This document shows, piece after piece, positions 1 to 8,221 of a stretch of 35,481 nucleotides of DNA. How positions within the stretch are numbered: the stretch's first letter is position 1; every line of letters starts with the position of its first letter. The stretch comes from an uncultured Bacteroidota bacterium (GTDB lineage Bacteria; Bacteroidota; Bacteroidia; Chitinophagales; Chitinophagaceae). The stretch covers positions 1-35,481 of the forward strand of contig CAIRHQ010000242.1 of NCBI GenBank assembly GCA_903878475.1, read 5' to 3'. The position numbers and the translations under genes are program-made. Under the pieces are notes generated by a model. It was not told where the DNA came from. It did no database searches and was given only the letters and a program-made list of their open reading frames with translations.

Positions 1-185
1 CCCGGCATTTGTGCCCCGCCACCATTGTTATCACGGAATAAACGCAGGGTAATTTTATACAGTTTTGTATTGGGATTTGTACCCGGACTCATGTATTCAT
101 AGATGATCTCTCCGCCAGAAATATGATTGGCAAATACCTGAAAAATCGACAAGCTCAATAAAACAGAAATGAAAAACTTCCTCAT
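1..185 (-). CDS. Partial secreted protein, N-terminus only (large Bacteroidota surface protein type)
   Basis: This minus-strand gene starts with ATG at 185-183 and runs off the left edge of the window, so only about 61 residues are visible. They begin MRKFFISVLLSLSIFQVFA, a clear signal peptide, followed by HISGGEIIYEYMSPG and a segment containing KLYKITLRLFRDNNGGG. The short motif 'H-x-S-G-G-E-x-x-Y-E-Y' right after the signal peptide is what I associate with large secreted Bacteroidota proteins that often end in a gliding-motility or type IX secretion sorting domain; that link is from memory of the family and cannot be tested here because the C-terminus is missing. Just upstream on the minus strand (about 199-207) is a TAATTTTTG stretch that resembles the -7 promoter element. 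Identity of the full protein is unknown. Confidence 0.6.
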   Translation of the reverse strand, partial: MRKFFISVLLSLSIFQVFANHISGGEIIYEYMSPGTNPNTKLYKITLRLFRDNNGGGAQMP

Positions 186-280
186 ATTAGTCCGATATGC
201 AAAAATTAGACCTAAAATTAACGAAAATTACTGCCTTAACGGATAAGTTGGGGGATTATTGATGAACGGGGGGTTTGTGC

Positions 281-460
281 GTTTAAGACGTTTAAGGGTT
301 TAAGTCGTTTAAGGGTTGGGGAGGCAGGGATTTAAGGTTTAAAGTTTAAGGTTTAAGGTTGGTTGAGAAGTTGAGGGGTTGAGGAGTTTGGTGATTGCGT
401 TAACATCATGAGCTTTCTAGTTGATTGAACCTCCAACCTCCAACTTCCAACCTCCAACTA
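281..460. repeat. Heptamer repeat cluster with facing arms (GTTTAAG / TTGAGG, then CCTCCAA)
   Basis: This intergenic stretch lies between the hydrolase stop codon and the promoter region of the gene at the left edge. It holds degenerate GTTTAAG and TTTAAGG units on the plus strand (about 281-360), then TTGAGG-like units (360-390), a unique core (391-427), and about four CCTCCAA units (428-460), which are TTGGAGG on the minus strand. The two arms therefore face each other. The last unit overlaps the hydrolase stop: the CTA at 458-460 is both the end of the repeat and the TAG stop codon read on the minus strand. No coding potential is seen. Confidence 0.85.
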
Positions 461-1255
461 CTCACTGCCTCGTAAAAATCCCGACAACACCGTAAAGAAC
501 TTCTCCCTCTCCTCCAGCATACTCATATGTGCAGTATCCCTGAAAATGTTTACATGCGATTGAATGGGCAGATAGCATTGTTGCATGCTGTGTGCAAAAG
601 GAATGGCCAGGTCGTGTTCACCGATGATGAATAATATCGGTTTAGGGAATTGTTTTAATACAGCGGTTCTGTTGGGCCGCGCGATCATAGCCCGTAAATG
701 CTGAATCAGGGTTGAGGCGGTAATTTGATTTCCTTTTTCCAGCAGATCGGCAATGGCGGGTTTATTGGATTCCTTGTTAGGCATGAATAAGCCCGGTATG
801 CTGGTCTTTAAAAATGCTGCGGAGCCGTTCTCCGTAATAAAAGCAATGGATTTTAAGCGGGCCTGTTTTTTTTCATCACTATCAGCAAAAGCAGATGAAT
901 GGACCAGTCCAAAAGCGTTTAGGCGTTCGGGATATTTTTCGGCAAATGCAAGGGTGATATAACCGCCCATGCTATGTCCGATTATGATAAATTTTTCGAG
1001 CTGCTCTTTATCGGCAATGGCCTTCATCATTTCCGCATAGGTTTCCATGCCAACCTCCTCCCGATAGCTATCGGGACCAACCTCCAACTTGATCTCAGGA
1101 ATGATCAAACAAAATTCTTTTTCCAACTTAGCAGCGGTCTCATCCCATATGCGTCCATCTTCACCAAATCCGTGTATTAACATGATGGGCTTGCCTGTCC
1201 CTGTCTTGCGGTAATGGATGGGGCCAATATCACTGTTGATGCTGCATTGCTTCAT
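458..1255 (-). CDS. Alpha/beta-fold hydrolase
   Basis: A 265-residue alpha/beta hydrolase, probably cytoplasmic since no signal peptide is seen. Visible motifs are the oxyanion region LIHGFGED near residues 26-33, the nucleophile elbow GHSMGG with Ser95, a probable acid Asp215 in GEHD, and His243 in DTAHMSM, giving a complete Ser-Asp-His triad. Substrate is unknown; such enzymes include esterases, haloperoxidase-like and C-C hydrolases. It lies 35 nt behind the DUF4105 gene and is likely the last gene of a guaB-DUF4105-hydrolase transcript. Two oddities: residues 56-69 (KLEVGPDSYREEVG) are encoded by a palindromic repeat also present between dprA and guaB, and replace the segment where relatives usually have a glycine-rich turn; and the TAG stop is the edge of a TTGGAGG array. 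Whether the insertion harms activity is unknown. Confidence 0.88.
   Translation of the reverse strand: MKQCSINSDIGPIHYRKTGTGKPIMLIHGFGEDGRIWDETAAKLEKEFCLIIPEIKLEVGPDSYREEVGMETYAEMMKAIADKEQLEKFIIIGHSMGGYITLAFAEKYPERLNAFGLVHSSAFADSDEKKQARLKSIAFITENGSAAFLKTSIPGLFMPNKESNKPAIADLLEKGNQITASTLIQHLRAMIARPNRTAVLKQFPKPILFIIGEHDLAIPFAHSMQQCYLPIQSHVNIFRDTAHMSMLEEREKFFTVLSGFLRGSE
1049..1090. repeat. Palindromic repeat inserted in frame within the hydrolase gene
   Basis: The plus strand reads CCAACCTCCT, then the perfect palindrome CCCGATAGCTATCGGG (1060-1075), then ACCAACCTCCAACTT. The same architecture, with a few substitutions, occurs at about 4331-4370 between guaB and dprA (palindrome core CCCGAATGCTTTCGGG). 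The outer parts are the TTGGAGG heptamer found in the intergenic arrays. Here it is read in frame as 14 residues of the hydrolase. Confidence 0.8.
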
Positions 1256-1290
1256 TGTTATGGCGATGCTGTTTTAGTTTAGATATTTGA

Positions 1291-2496
1291 TCAGGCTCGG
1301 GCAATGCGTGCGCTTCTGTATAGCAACAACAATACAAAAGGGATCAATCCGGGATTGAGTTGCTGCGGTAAAAAGAACCAGCTAATTAATAACAGGATCA
1401 ACAGTGCGCTGTTGAACCCAAAATATTTTTTTACCCATGCTTTTTTACTGTTCACAAAAAAGGCCATGATAAAATGTGGCGGAAAGGCCCATAGCAGGTT
1501 GAAATTATTTTTGCACATGGAATGATCGGTGCCCAGCCACATAAAGATCAATATGATGCCCAGGGTTCCGGTCAGGAAAAATATTAGTCCATCCAATCCG
1601 GTTAATATTCCTTTTGCCAGCGTGAAGCCAGTTTGTTTCCGGCTAAAAAAATCAAGTAGTACAACGAATAACAAGAACAGGGAAAACACCGTAAAAGGAT
1701 TAAATATATTGGTGTCGGCAGGCGTTGGTATTACCGTATACAACTGTTTTTCGGACGCCACATACAAATGCTGTTGATTGCTGCTGTCTAAACTCTTCAT
1801 CAGGTTATCGGGCAAAAATTGCTCCTGCTCAGGGGTCATTAATCCATCACAAGGTAGCCCCAGCAGGATATCGATGCCCAGCTTACTCCAGTCCTTATCA
1901 TTCTTGTCAAGATATTCATGTATGGCCTGCCGAAACCTGCTATGGGCAGGCATTACCGACCGCTTGCAAAAACTGCTGTCGTGCTGTTTTTTGATGATAT
2001 CGCGAAGCCTGGTAGTGCAGTTGTCGAAGAAGAAATCGTATTTGTAAAATTTATTCTCGGGTTTCAGGTTATCATTTAAAAAAATGCGGATCCGGCTTTT
2101 TTCTTCGGCCGATAATTGCAATACCTGTTCGGTGATGCCCCGGTTCTCCGACTGGTAATCGTATTTGAAATTGGAAAAATTTTCAACAGACACATAGTAC
2201 AGCAATTTGCCCTGCACGAATTTCAGGTAGAAGCCCTCGTCGTCGAAATTGAACGTACCATAATTGTACACCAGGTCGGTTACGCTATTGCTGTCGATGA
2301 CCCGGATGGCACTATGCCCAAAGGTGGAATACAATTCATCGCCGGGTGTGCAGGTAAGCAGGGAGATCTGTAAACGCGACCCTTCCTGTGCATGGCTGTT
2401 CAGCGGCAATTGCATCAGCAGTCCGATGAACAAGCACCAGATCCAGTGCATGCTGAATCTTCGTTTACTGCGTATATGGCTACTGGTTATGTTCAT
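1291..2496 (-). CDS. DUF4105 (Lnb N-terminal-like) membrane-associated protein
   Basis: A 401-residue protein taken to start at the ATG at 2496-2494, giving MNITSSHIRSKRRFS followed by a hydrophobic stretch and SHAQ, a plausible signal peptide with a basic n-region. The open frame continues 25 codons upstream and an alternative start is at 2451. The N-terminal half carries the DUF4105 pattern: TCTPGDELYSTFGHSAIRV, then VYNYGTFNFDD, then FFFDNCTTRLRDI, where conserved His, Asn and Cys residues suggest a papain-like or NlpC-like fold. The C-terminal part (roughly residues 265-401) has about four hydrophobic segments typical of membrane anchoring. Function in Bacteroidota is uncharacterised; in bifidobacteria a related domain is in lacto-N-biosidase-associated proteins, but substrate here cannot be inferred. 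It sits 109 nt after guaB and 35 nt before the hydrolase. Confidence 0.82.
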   Translation of the reverse strand: MNITSSHIRSKRRFSMHWIWCLFIGLLMQLPLNSHAQEGSRLQISLLTCTPGDELYSTFGHSAIRVIDSNSVTDLVYNYGTFNFDDEGFYLKFVQGKLLYYVSVENFSNFKYDYQSENRGITEQVLQLSAEEKSRIRIFLNDNLKPENKFYKYDFFFDNCTTRLRDIIKKQHDSSFCKRSVMPAHSRFRQAIHEYLDKNDKDWSKLGIDILLGLPCDGLMTPEQEQFLPDNLMKSLDSSNQQHLYVASEKQLYTVIPTPADTNIFNPFTVFSLFLLFVVLLDFFSRKQTGFTLAKGILTGLDGLIFFLTGTLGIILIFMWLGTDHSMCKNNFNLLWAFPPHFIMAFFVNSKKAWVKKYFGFNSALLILLLISWFFLPQQLNPGLIPFVLLLLYRSARIARA

Positions 2497-2605
2497 AAAT
2501 AGTATGTGGTACAAGTGAGTGACACAACGATGATGCCTAAAGATATGCTGCCGGTAAAAAAATATTTTCACAAAATTGGCTGCAAGTTTTCAGGCCCTCG
2601 TGCTG

Positions 2606-4114
2606 CTATCGACTATAATTCGGGGCTTCCTTGGTGATGTCGATATCGTGTGCGTGACTTTCTTTGATACCGGCATTGCTGATCTTCACAAATACTGCTT
2701 TTTGTAATTCGGCTACATTTTTTGCACCGCAATATCCCATACCAGCCCTTAATCCGCCGGTGTATTGTTGGATCACTTCGCGAATATTTCCTTTGAAGGC
2801 CACCCTGCCTTCAATGCCCTCGGGTACAAATTTTTTGATATCGGCTTCCACGTCCTGGAAATAGCGGTCGCTGCTTCCCTGGGCCATGGCACCCAATGAA
2901 CCCATGCCTCGGTATTGTTTAAATTTTCTGCCTTCGTAGATGATGGTTTCGCCCGGACTTTCTTCTGTGCCGGCAAATACATTTCCCATCATCACACAAC
3001 TGGCGCCTGCTGCCAGGGCCTTTACCATGTCGCCGGTATACCTGATGCCGCCATCGCTGATGATGCCGACCTTTTTATTTTTAAGGGCTTTAGCTGCTTC
3101 CATCACCGCCGTGATCTGTGGTACTCCAGTACCGGCCACGATGCGGGTGGTACAGATAGAACCCGGTCCGATCCCAACTTTCACCGCATCGGCACCTGCA
3201 TTGGCCAGGGCGAGTGCACCCTGCGCTGTGGCCACATTTCCAGCGATCACCTGCAGGTCCTTGTATGTTTTTTTGATCAGTTTTAAAGTATCCATCACAC
3301 CCTTGGTATGTCCATGGGCGCTGTCTAAACAAATGATATCGGCTCCTGCTTTGTACAAGGCAGAAACCCTATCCATCGTGTCTTTGGTGATGCCCACTCC
3401 GGCACCTACCAGCAAACGACCGAAAGAATCTTTAACGGCCAGCGGATGTGATTTCAGTTTCAGGATATCGCTGAAAGTGACCAGTCCGATCAACTTACCC
3501 GATTTATCCACCACCGGAAGCTTTTCAATTTTATTTTTTTTGAAGATCAGTTCTGCTTTTTTCAAGTCGGTGCCTTCGGGTGCGGTGATGAGGTTGTCTT
3601 TCGTCATCACCGTACTTACTTTTTGCTGGTAATGGGTTTCAAAGCGAAGGTCGCGGTTGGTGAGTATGCCTACCAGTTTATGCTGGGCATTTACGATGGG
3701 AATACCGCCGATCTTATTTTCACGCATGAGGCGCAGGGCTTCACCGATTGTGGCATCAGGACTCAGCGTAACCGGATCCAATATCAGTCCGTTCTCACTT
3801 CTTTTTACCTTACGCACCTGGTCGGCCTGTTGGTCAATGCTCATGTTCTTGTGCAGGATGCCGAGCCCGCCTTCTCTTGCCAGGGCAATGGCCAGGGAGG
3901 CTTCGGTAACGGTATCCATGGCTGCGCTCAGCATGGGTACATGTAGCCGTATGGTTTTGGTGAGTTGGGTGCTGATATCTACATCGCGGGGCAATACCTG
4001 CGAATACGCGGGCATCAGCAGAACATCATCGAAGGTCAAGCCTTCACCGAAAAATTTTTGGGAACCATTGGCTGTCGGTTTGATAGCCTTGCGGGAATTA
4101 TTTCTTGTTGCCAT
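2606..4114 (-). CDS. guaB: Inosine-5'-monophosphate dehydrogenase
   Basis: A 502-residue IMP dehydrogenase, which oxidises IMP to XMP with NAD+, the rate-limiting step of guanine nucleotide synthesis in the cytoplasm. The N-terminal barrel begins [14 protein letters not shown] (residues 25-38). Two CBS domains occupy about residues 110-222 and probably bind adenine or guanine nucleotides for regulation. The catalytic loop [12 protein letters not shown] carries Cys321. The phosphate-binding [10 protein letters not shown] and the flap near GMGSLGAM are also present. I chose the ATG at 4114-4112, not the longer open frame starting at 4147, because a near-perfect Bacteroidota promoter ends three bases before it and because homologs start near this point. 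The first 20 residues (Lys/Asn/Ser-rich) are a short non-conserved extension. It leads the guaB-DUF4105-hydrolase gene run. Confidence 0.97.
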   Translation of the reverse strand: MATRNNSRKAIKPTANGSQKFFGEGLTFDDVLLMPAYSQVLPRDVDISTQLTKTIRLHVPMLSAAMDTVTEASLAIALAREGGLGILHKNMSIDQQADQVRKVKRSENGLILDPVTLSPDATIGEALRLMRENKIGGIPIVNAQHKLVGILTNRDLRFETHYQQKVSTVMTKDNLITAPEGTDLKKAELIFKKNKIEKLPVVDKSGKLIGLVTFSDILKLKSHPLAVKDSFGRLLVGAGVGITKDTMDRVSALYKAGADIICLDSAHGHTKGVMDTLKLIKKTYKDLQVIAGNVATAQGALALANAGADAVKVGIGPGSICTTRIVAGTGVPQITAVMEAAKALKNKKVGIISDGGIRYTGDMVKALAAGASCVMMGNVFAGTEESPGETIIYEGRKFKQYRGMGSLGAMAQGSSDRYFQDVEADIKKFVPEGIEGRVAFKGNIREVIQQYTGGLRAGMGYCGAKNVAELQKAVFVKISNAGIKESHAHDIDITKEAPNYSR

Positions 4115-4148
4115 AGGCAAAGGTAGAGAAAAGTTGAAAATTTTCAAA
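4115..4148 (-). promoter_or_regulatory. Bacteroidota-type promoter of guaB, apparently leaderless
   Basis: Read on the minus strand, TTTG (4148-4145) is followed by a 19-bp spacer and TACCTTTG (4125-4118), matching TTTG-N19-TAnnTTTG exactly. Only three bases (CCT) separate the -7 box from the ATG, so transcription should begin at or next to the start codon. Confidence 0.75.
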
Positions 4149-4158
4149 TTGGGGACGA

Positions 4159-4200
4159 AAGTTTAAGGTTTTAGGTTTAAAGTTTAAGGTTTAAGGTTTT
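4159..4200. repeat. GTTTAAGG heptamer array upstream of guaB
   Basis: About five degenerate units (GTTTAAGG, TTTTAGG, TTTAAAG, TTTAAGG, TTTAAGG) lie on the plus strand, just upstream of the guaB promoter. It is the left arm of a facing pair whose right arm is the TTGGCGG-type palindromic element at 4331-4371. Confidence 0.8.
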
Positions 4201-4212
4201 GGAACTTCAACT

Positions 4213-4292
4213 ATAGACTTTCTAAGCCGTTGGTCGGGAGACCAGACGGCGGCGGAAAGCACGAGAAAGCTAACGTCATCCCTTCGGGATTA
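4213..4292. other. Structured non-coding element with nested hairpins
   Basis: Between guaB and dprA the sequence can fold into a strong hairpin: GCCGTTGGTC (4226-4235) pairs with GACCA-G-ACGGC (4240-4250) with one bulged G and a GGGA loop. An outer stem is possible between CTTTCT (4218-4223) and AGAAAG (4264-4269). A separate small palindrome, ATCCCTTCGGGAT, lies at about 4278-4290. No reading frame is evident. It could be an untranslated region structure, a small RNA, a terminator-like element or a mobile repeat; it is not a family I can name. Confidence 0.5.
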
Positions 4293-4330
4293 TTTTTAAG
4301 ATGAAGACAGCAATCAGAGCGTATTCCTTG

Positions 4331-4371
4331 TCAACTGCTCCCGAATGCTTTCGGGACCAACCGCCAACTGA
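4331..4371. repeat. Palindromic repeat with TTGGCGG arms, downstream of dprA
   Basis: Homologous to the element inside the hydrolase gene: TCAACTGCT, palindrome-like CCCGAATGCTTTCGGG (4340-4355), then ACCAACCGCCAACTG. It begins 12 nt after the dprA stop codon in the direction of transcription. Its outer units are variants of the TTGGAGG heptamer. Confidence 0.78.
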
Positions 4372-4379
4372 ATTAGCGT

Positions 4380-5480
4380 CTAATTGAGCTGATAAACCTT
4401 CCCCGGCAGCGCCGTTACCAATCCCTGCATTTCCAGCATGAGCAGGGCCTGTGCTACCTTACTGCTGCTGAGTCCGCTTTTGAAATAGAGTTCGTCTACG
4501 GCGATGCCATTTTTTTCTTGAAGCAGTTGAACGATGGATCTTTCTTCGGCGCTCAGTTCTATGAATAGTTCGCGTTGTGCCGGGGCTTTCCGTTTTTGTG
4601 TTTCCTTCCAGCCCATTAGTTCCAGCAGCTGTTTGGCGTCCTGCACCAGGGCGGCTTTATTGTTGCTGATCAGAAAATTACAGCCTTCGCTTTTGGGATC
4701 GTTCGTTCTGCCGGGCAGGGCAAATACATCTTTATTGTAACCATTACCCAATTCAGCGGTGATGAGCGATCCACCTTTTTTTCCACTTTCGATCACGAGG
4801 ATGCAATCGCACATGCCGGCCACGATGCGGTTGCGTTTGGGAAAATTTTGTTTATCGGGTTTGCTGTTGCTGGGGAAATCGCTGAGCAGTCCGCCCTGTG
4901 CGGTCATTTGTTTGGCCAGCGATTTATTTTGGTGCGGATACAACATATCCAATCCATGTGCCAGTACCCCAACCGTATTCATATTGTGTTTGATGGCAGC
5001 GCGATGGGCCAGGGTGTCGATGCCGAATGCGAGTCCGCTCACAATTAAAATATCTTCTCCTTGCAGGGCTTCGATCATTTGTTCGCAGGCCCATCTTCCA
5101 TAATCAGAATGGTTACGAGTGCCTACCACGGCGAGTATGCGGGAGGCGTTGAGGTTGGCGGTACCGCGGTAATACAGCAGGGCAGGACTATCATAACAAT
5201 TCAATAACCGTTGCGGGTAGTCGCAGTCGGTGAGGTAAAGCGGTTGTATGCCGTATTGTTCAATGAATTTGATCTCGGTTTCGGCCCGCGAAAAATCTGT
5301 AAAGTTTTTGATCGACCGGGCACGGATGGTACCGATGCCTTCAATTTTTTCGAGTGCTCGTTTCCGGGCTTTAAAAATGGCTTCGGCAGTAGGGTAGTGC
5401 TGCAGCAACGTCTTCGTTTGTACGTCACCGATATTAGGCACTTGGGTAAGCGCGATCCGGTAAAGCAGGTCGGGGTTCAT
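4380..5480 (-). CDS. dprA: DNA-processing protein DprA
   Basis: A 366-residue DprA, which loads RecA onto incoming single-stranded DNA during natural transformation and protects it in the cytoplasm. The N-terminal helix-hairpin-helix (SAM-like) part is about residues 1-75 (IALTQVPNIGDVQTKTLL, then IEGIGTIRARSI). The Rossmann-fold core contains VVGTRNHSDYG, VSGLAFGIDTLAHRAA, HGLDMLYPHQN, FPKRNRIVAGM and KKGGSLITAE. The C-terminal winged-helix domain (about 305-366) includes VDELYFKSGLSSSKVAQALLMLEMQGLV. I chose the ATG at 5480, giving MNPDLLYRIALTQ, because relatives start there; the open frame extends 12 codons further. It lies 56 nt downstream of the OmpA-family gene and may share its transcript. 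A ComEA-like outer-membrane gene lies about 4.5 kb away. Confidence 0.95.
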   Translation of the reverse strand: MNPDLLYRIALTQVPNIGDVQTKTLLQHYPTAEAIFKARKRALEKIEGIGTIRARSIKNFTDFSRAETEIKFIEQYGIQPLYLTDCDYPQRLLNCYDSPALLYYRGTANLNASRILAVVGTRNHSDYGRWACEQMIEALQGEDILIVSGLAFGIDTLAHRAAIKHNMNTVGVLAHGLDMLYPHQNKSLAKQMTAQGGLLSDFPSNSKPDKQNFPKRNRIVAGMCDCILVIESGKKGGSLITAELGNGYNKDVFALPGRTNDPKSEGCNFLISNNKAALVQDAKQLLELMGWKETQKRKAPAQRELFIELSAEERSIVQLLQEKNGIAVDELYFKSGLSSSKVAQALLMLEMQGLVTALPGKVYQLN

Positions 5481-5536
5481 GGGTACAAAAATTTCCTGCG
5501 GCAATGATAAAAACATTTTTCATTACCGTCCCCAAC

Positions 5537-7477
5537 TTAATTACTTAATACGGATAATTCGGTGCGGCGGTTCTGTGCCCGGCCATTCTCGGTGCCATTC
5601 TCGGCAATGGGTTTTTGAGCACCCCATCCTTTGAAGCTGAGTCTGGTAGCCGCAATACCTTTATTGGTAAGATAGCTGACCACGGCCTTGGCCCGGTTAT
5701 TACTCAAGAGCAGGTTGTCTTTATCCTGTCCAATATTATCAGTAAAACCGCTGATGAGGATCTTCATGTTTGGGTTCTGGTTGAGCAGGATCACCAGTTT
5801 ATCCAGTTCGCCTGTGGAAGCAGGCTGTAAATTGAATTCTTTGCTGTTGAAAAAGGTATTATTCAGGATCACCGCTGCTCCGGCTTCAATGGGAACCAGG
5901 GCAATGTCTTTGGTGTAGGCGCTGTCGGTTCCCTGTTGCTTCATATAAAAATGATCGGAATAGAACAGATAACCCTGCCGGTTCACATTGAAGGCATAGT
6001 CTTTTCCCACGGGTAGCGTAACCAGGTAATTGCCGTCTTCATCCGTTTGGATGCGGGTGATCAAACTGCGTGTATTCAAATCCGTTAGTTCAACGGCGGA
6101 AGGTAAACCCAAGGTTGTTTTTTTATCGTAAACCTTACCCCGCACCCAGTAGGTTTGTATGGGTCGCAGGTCTTCCCGCAGGGTAAATTTATATAGGTCG
6201 AGCCCGCCCTTGCTATCACTTCGGTCGCTGGCATAATAACTGGTTTTGCCGTCTGCGGCCACGATCAGTGAGCCTTCATCGTCGATGGTATTCACTGGGT
6301 AGCCCAGGTTTTCGGGGCTTCCCCAGGTGCTGTCGCTGGTCTTGCGTGACAGGTACAGATCGGTGAGTCCATACCCGGGATGGCCATTGCTGTTGAAATA
6401 CAGGGTTTGGTTATCGGCATGCATGAACGGGCAACCTTCATCGCCTACAGTATTGATGGTGGGGCCGAGGTTCTCGGGTGTGCCCCATCTTCCATTGGTT
6501 AGTCGGTGCGATACCCAGATATCTTTTCCTCCATACCCACCGTTACGGTTACTCGAAAAATACAATGATTTTTTATCGGGCGAAAGGGAAGGGGAGGATT
6601 CCCAGAATTCGGTGTTGATCTGTCGGCCCATGTTCTGGGCTTCTGTCCAGCCACTGTTGTTCTTTATCGAATAATACAGATCACAACTACCTTCTCCTTC
6701 AGGATAATTGCAACCGGTGAATACCAGCATTTGTCCATCCTGCGAAATATTTTGTGCGCCCTCATTCAGGTTGGTATTCACTTTGCCCGAAAGGGGCTTT
6801 GCCTTTGTCCAATTGCCGTTATCCAGATCGCTTTCATAAAAATCCTCGTCCTGATCAACCCGGCGGGTAAAGATCATCTTGCTGCCTTCGATGGTGAGCG
6901 AAGGAAAATATTCGAGCTCTCGGGTATTGATGCTATCGCCCAGGTTCAGCGGCGCAAATACATAATCGGTGGCGGGATGTTGTTTGGCATAATCTAACGC
7001 AAAGGCATAGCTGCTTTGTCGGTAATGCCCCGCCTTGATGCTTTGTTGATTGAGACTGGGGTTGGCTAAAAACCGGTTCACCGCATCCAGGGCTTCGGTA
7101 AATCTTCCGCATCCGGCCAAAGAAATGGAATAGGGAAGCAGGAAGGTGCTTGAATACACCGAATCCATATTCAGTGCGATATCAAAATCAGCCACAGAGT
7201 TATTGTATTGTTTCAAATTGGCATAGATGCCCGCCCGGGAAAGATAAGCATCAACCAATTTAGGATCAATGGCCAATGAAGCCTTAATTTCTTCGAAAGC
7301 AATATTGTATTGTCCGGCATTGGCCGCTTCATAAGCCCTGGCATAATGTTCGGCGGCTTGCTTATTCACTTTATCCGGATCGTACCATTGGGCTTTTGTT
7401 GTTTGGGTAAACAAGCAAAGAACAAAGGGTAAGCAAGCAAACAGAATATGAACAGTCTTGAATTTTTGCATCATCAT
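5537..7477 (-). CDS. TPR, PD40 beta-propeller, OmpA-family cell-envelope protein (PorE-like architecture)
   Basis: A 646-residue exported protein. After a signal peptide ending near TTKAQ (about residue 29), TPR-like helices span roughly 35-160 (AAEHYARAYEAANAGQYNIAF, DAYLSRAGIYANLKQYNNSV). Four or more PD40/WD40-like blades follow at about 185-430, with repeats of the type 'F-S-S-N-R-x-G-G-Y-G-x-x-D-[IL]'. A carboxypeptidase-regulatory-like Ig domain lies at about 445-520 (VRGKVYDKKTTLGLPSAVEL). The C-terminal OmpA peptidoglycan-binding domain is about 540-646 (ISGFTDNIGQDKDNLLLSNNRAKAVVSYL, then FKGWG). This domain order matches PorE of the type IX secretion system and related OmpA proteins; which paralog this is cannot be settled here. 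PorE is a lipoprotein, but no lipobox cysteine follows this signal peptide, so it may instead be a soluble periplasmic or otherwise anchored relative. Start codons are ambiguous among three consecutive Met. Confidence 0.9.
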   Translation of the reverse strand: MMMQKFKTVHILFACLPFVLCLFTQTTKAQWYDPDKVNKQAAEHYARAYEAANAGQYNIAFEEIKASLAIDPKLVDAYLSRAGIYANLKQYNNSVADFDIALNMDSVYSSTFLLPYSISLAGCGRFTEALDAVNRFLANPSLNQQSIKAGHYRQSSYAFALDYAKQHPATDYVFAPLNLGDSINTRELEYFPSLTIEGSKMIFTRRVDQDEDFYESDLDNGNWTKAKPLSGKVNTNLNEGAQNISQDGQMLVFTGCNYPEGEGSCDLYYSIKNNSGWTEAQNMGRQINTEFWESSPSLSPDKKSLYFSSNRNGGYGGKDIWVSHRLTNGRWGTPENLGPTINTVGDEGCPFMHADNQTLYFNSNGHPGYGLTDLYLSRKTSDSTWGSPENLGYPVNTIDDEGSLIVAADGKTSYYASDRSDSKGGLDLYKFTLREDLRPIQTYWVRGKVYDKKTTLGLPSAVELTDLNTRSLITRIQTDEDGNYLVTLPVGKDYAFNVNRQGYLFYSDHFYMKQQGTDSAYTKDIALVPIEAGAAVILNNTFFNSKEFNLQPASTGELDKLVILLNQNPNMKILISGFTDNIGQDKDNLLLSNNRAKAVVSYLTNKGIAATRLSFKGWGAQKPIAENGTENGRAQNRRTELSVLSN

Positions 7478-7508
7478 TTTTCGAATGGTGAAGGTAAAAC
7501 GAAATGAA

Positions 7509-7529
7509 CTGGGTTTTAGTCTAACCCAG
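7509..7529. terminator. Hairpin between queE and the OmpA-family gene
   Basis: CTGGGTT (7509-7515) and AACCCAG (7523-7529) form a perfect 7-bp stem with a 7-nt loop. On the minus strand it lies 38 nt downstream of the queE stop and is followed by a mixed T-rich stretch (TTCATTTCGTTTT), so it may end the folD-queE transcript. The T-tract is imperfect, so this is tentative. Confidence 0.45.
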
Positions 7530-7567
7530 GGAAAAATAACATTTCACATAAGCCCGCTGGGAATGCC

Positions 7568-8221
7568 TCAGGGAACATTGATGTATTTATGAATTTGCAG
7601 GGATAGTTCCCATTGCGGATTTGCTTTGATGTATTCGATCAGCAGCGGCGTGATGGTTGCTGCCTTTTCCCATTCGGGTTGTAAGTATAATTTGCAGGTG
7701 GGCGATACCAGGGCTGCATATTTTTCGGCCCAGTCGAGATCCGATTTATTGAAGACCACTATTTTTAATTCATGGGCAAGCGGAAGTATTTCAGGAAGTG
7801 GGGCTTTAAATTTTTTGGGTGATAAACAGATCCAATCCCATGATCCGGTTAAGGGATGCGCCCCCGATGTTTCAATATGCGTGGCAATGCCATTAGCGTT
7901 AAGCGTTTCCGTTAGTTCTGTCAGTTTGTGCATCAGGGGTTCTCCTCCGGTGATCACGGCCAGCTTAGCGGGTGTTTGTTTTACAAACGCAACGATCTCG
8001 GCAATGGGGAAATGCGGATGCGCTAAAGCATCCCAGCTTTCTTTCACATCGCACCAGCTGCAACCTACATCACATCCTGCCAGTCGGATAAAATAAGCTG
8101 CCCTGCCCTGATGAAATCCTTCTCCCTGCAGGGTATAAAAATGTTCCATCACCGGAAGGGTAATGCTGTCGGTAGTATTTGAAAGCGCTATGCTGCCGGG
8201 TTTATCGTTGTGCACTGGCAT
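7568..8221 (-). CDS. queE: 7-carboxy-7-deazaguanine synthase (radical SAM)
   Basis: A 217-residue QueE, which converts 6-carboxytetrahydropterin to 7-carboxy-7-deazaguanine, the radical-SAM step in preQ0 and queuosine synthesis. The protein shows FYTLQGEG near residue 28 and a CX3CX2C cluster motif (CDVGCSWC, Cys50, Cys54, Cys57) that binds the 4Fe-4S cluster. VITGGEPL (SAM-binding GGE motif) and [10 protein letters not shown] follow. The CX3CX2C spacing and the length, about 210-220 residues, are right for QueE. The start codon overlaps the end of folD by 20 nt, so the two are probably translationally coupled. Queuosine partners queC/queD are not in the window. Confidence 0.94.
   Translation of the reverse strand: MPVHNDKPGSIALSNTTDSITLPVMEHFYTLQGEGFHQGRAAYFIRLAGCDVGCSWCDVKESWDALAHPHFPIAEIVAFVKQTPAKLAVITGGEPLMHKLTELTETLNANGIATHIETSGAHPLTGSWDWICLSPKKFKAPLPEILPLAHELKIVVFNKSDLDWAEKYAALVSPTCKLYLQPEWEKAATITPLLIEYIKANPQWELSLQIHKYINVP

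Noticed and set aside
186-280. Small gene between the left-edge gene and the repeat cluster
   Set aside because: No convincing frame; the stretch is AT-rich and best explained as the promoter region of the left-edge gene.
2940-3632. 230-codon open frame on the plus strand opposite guaB
   Set aside because: It lies fully antisense to a confidently identified IMP dehydrogenase and resembles no family; a shadow frame.
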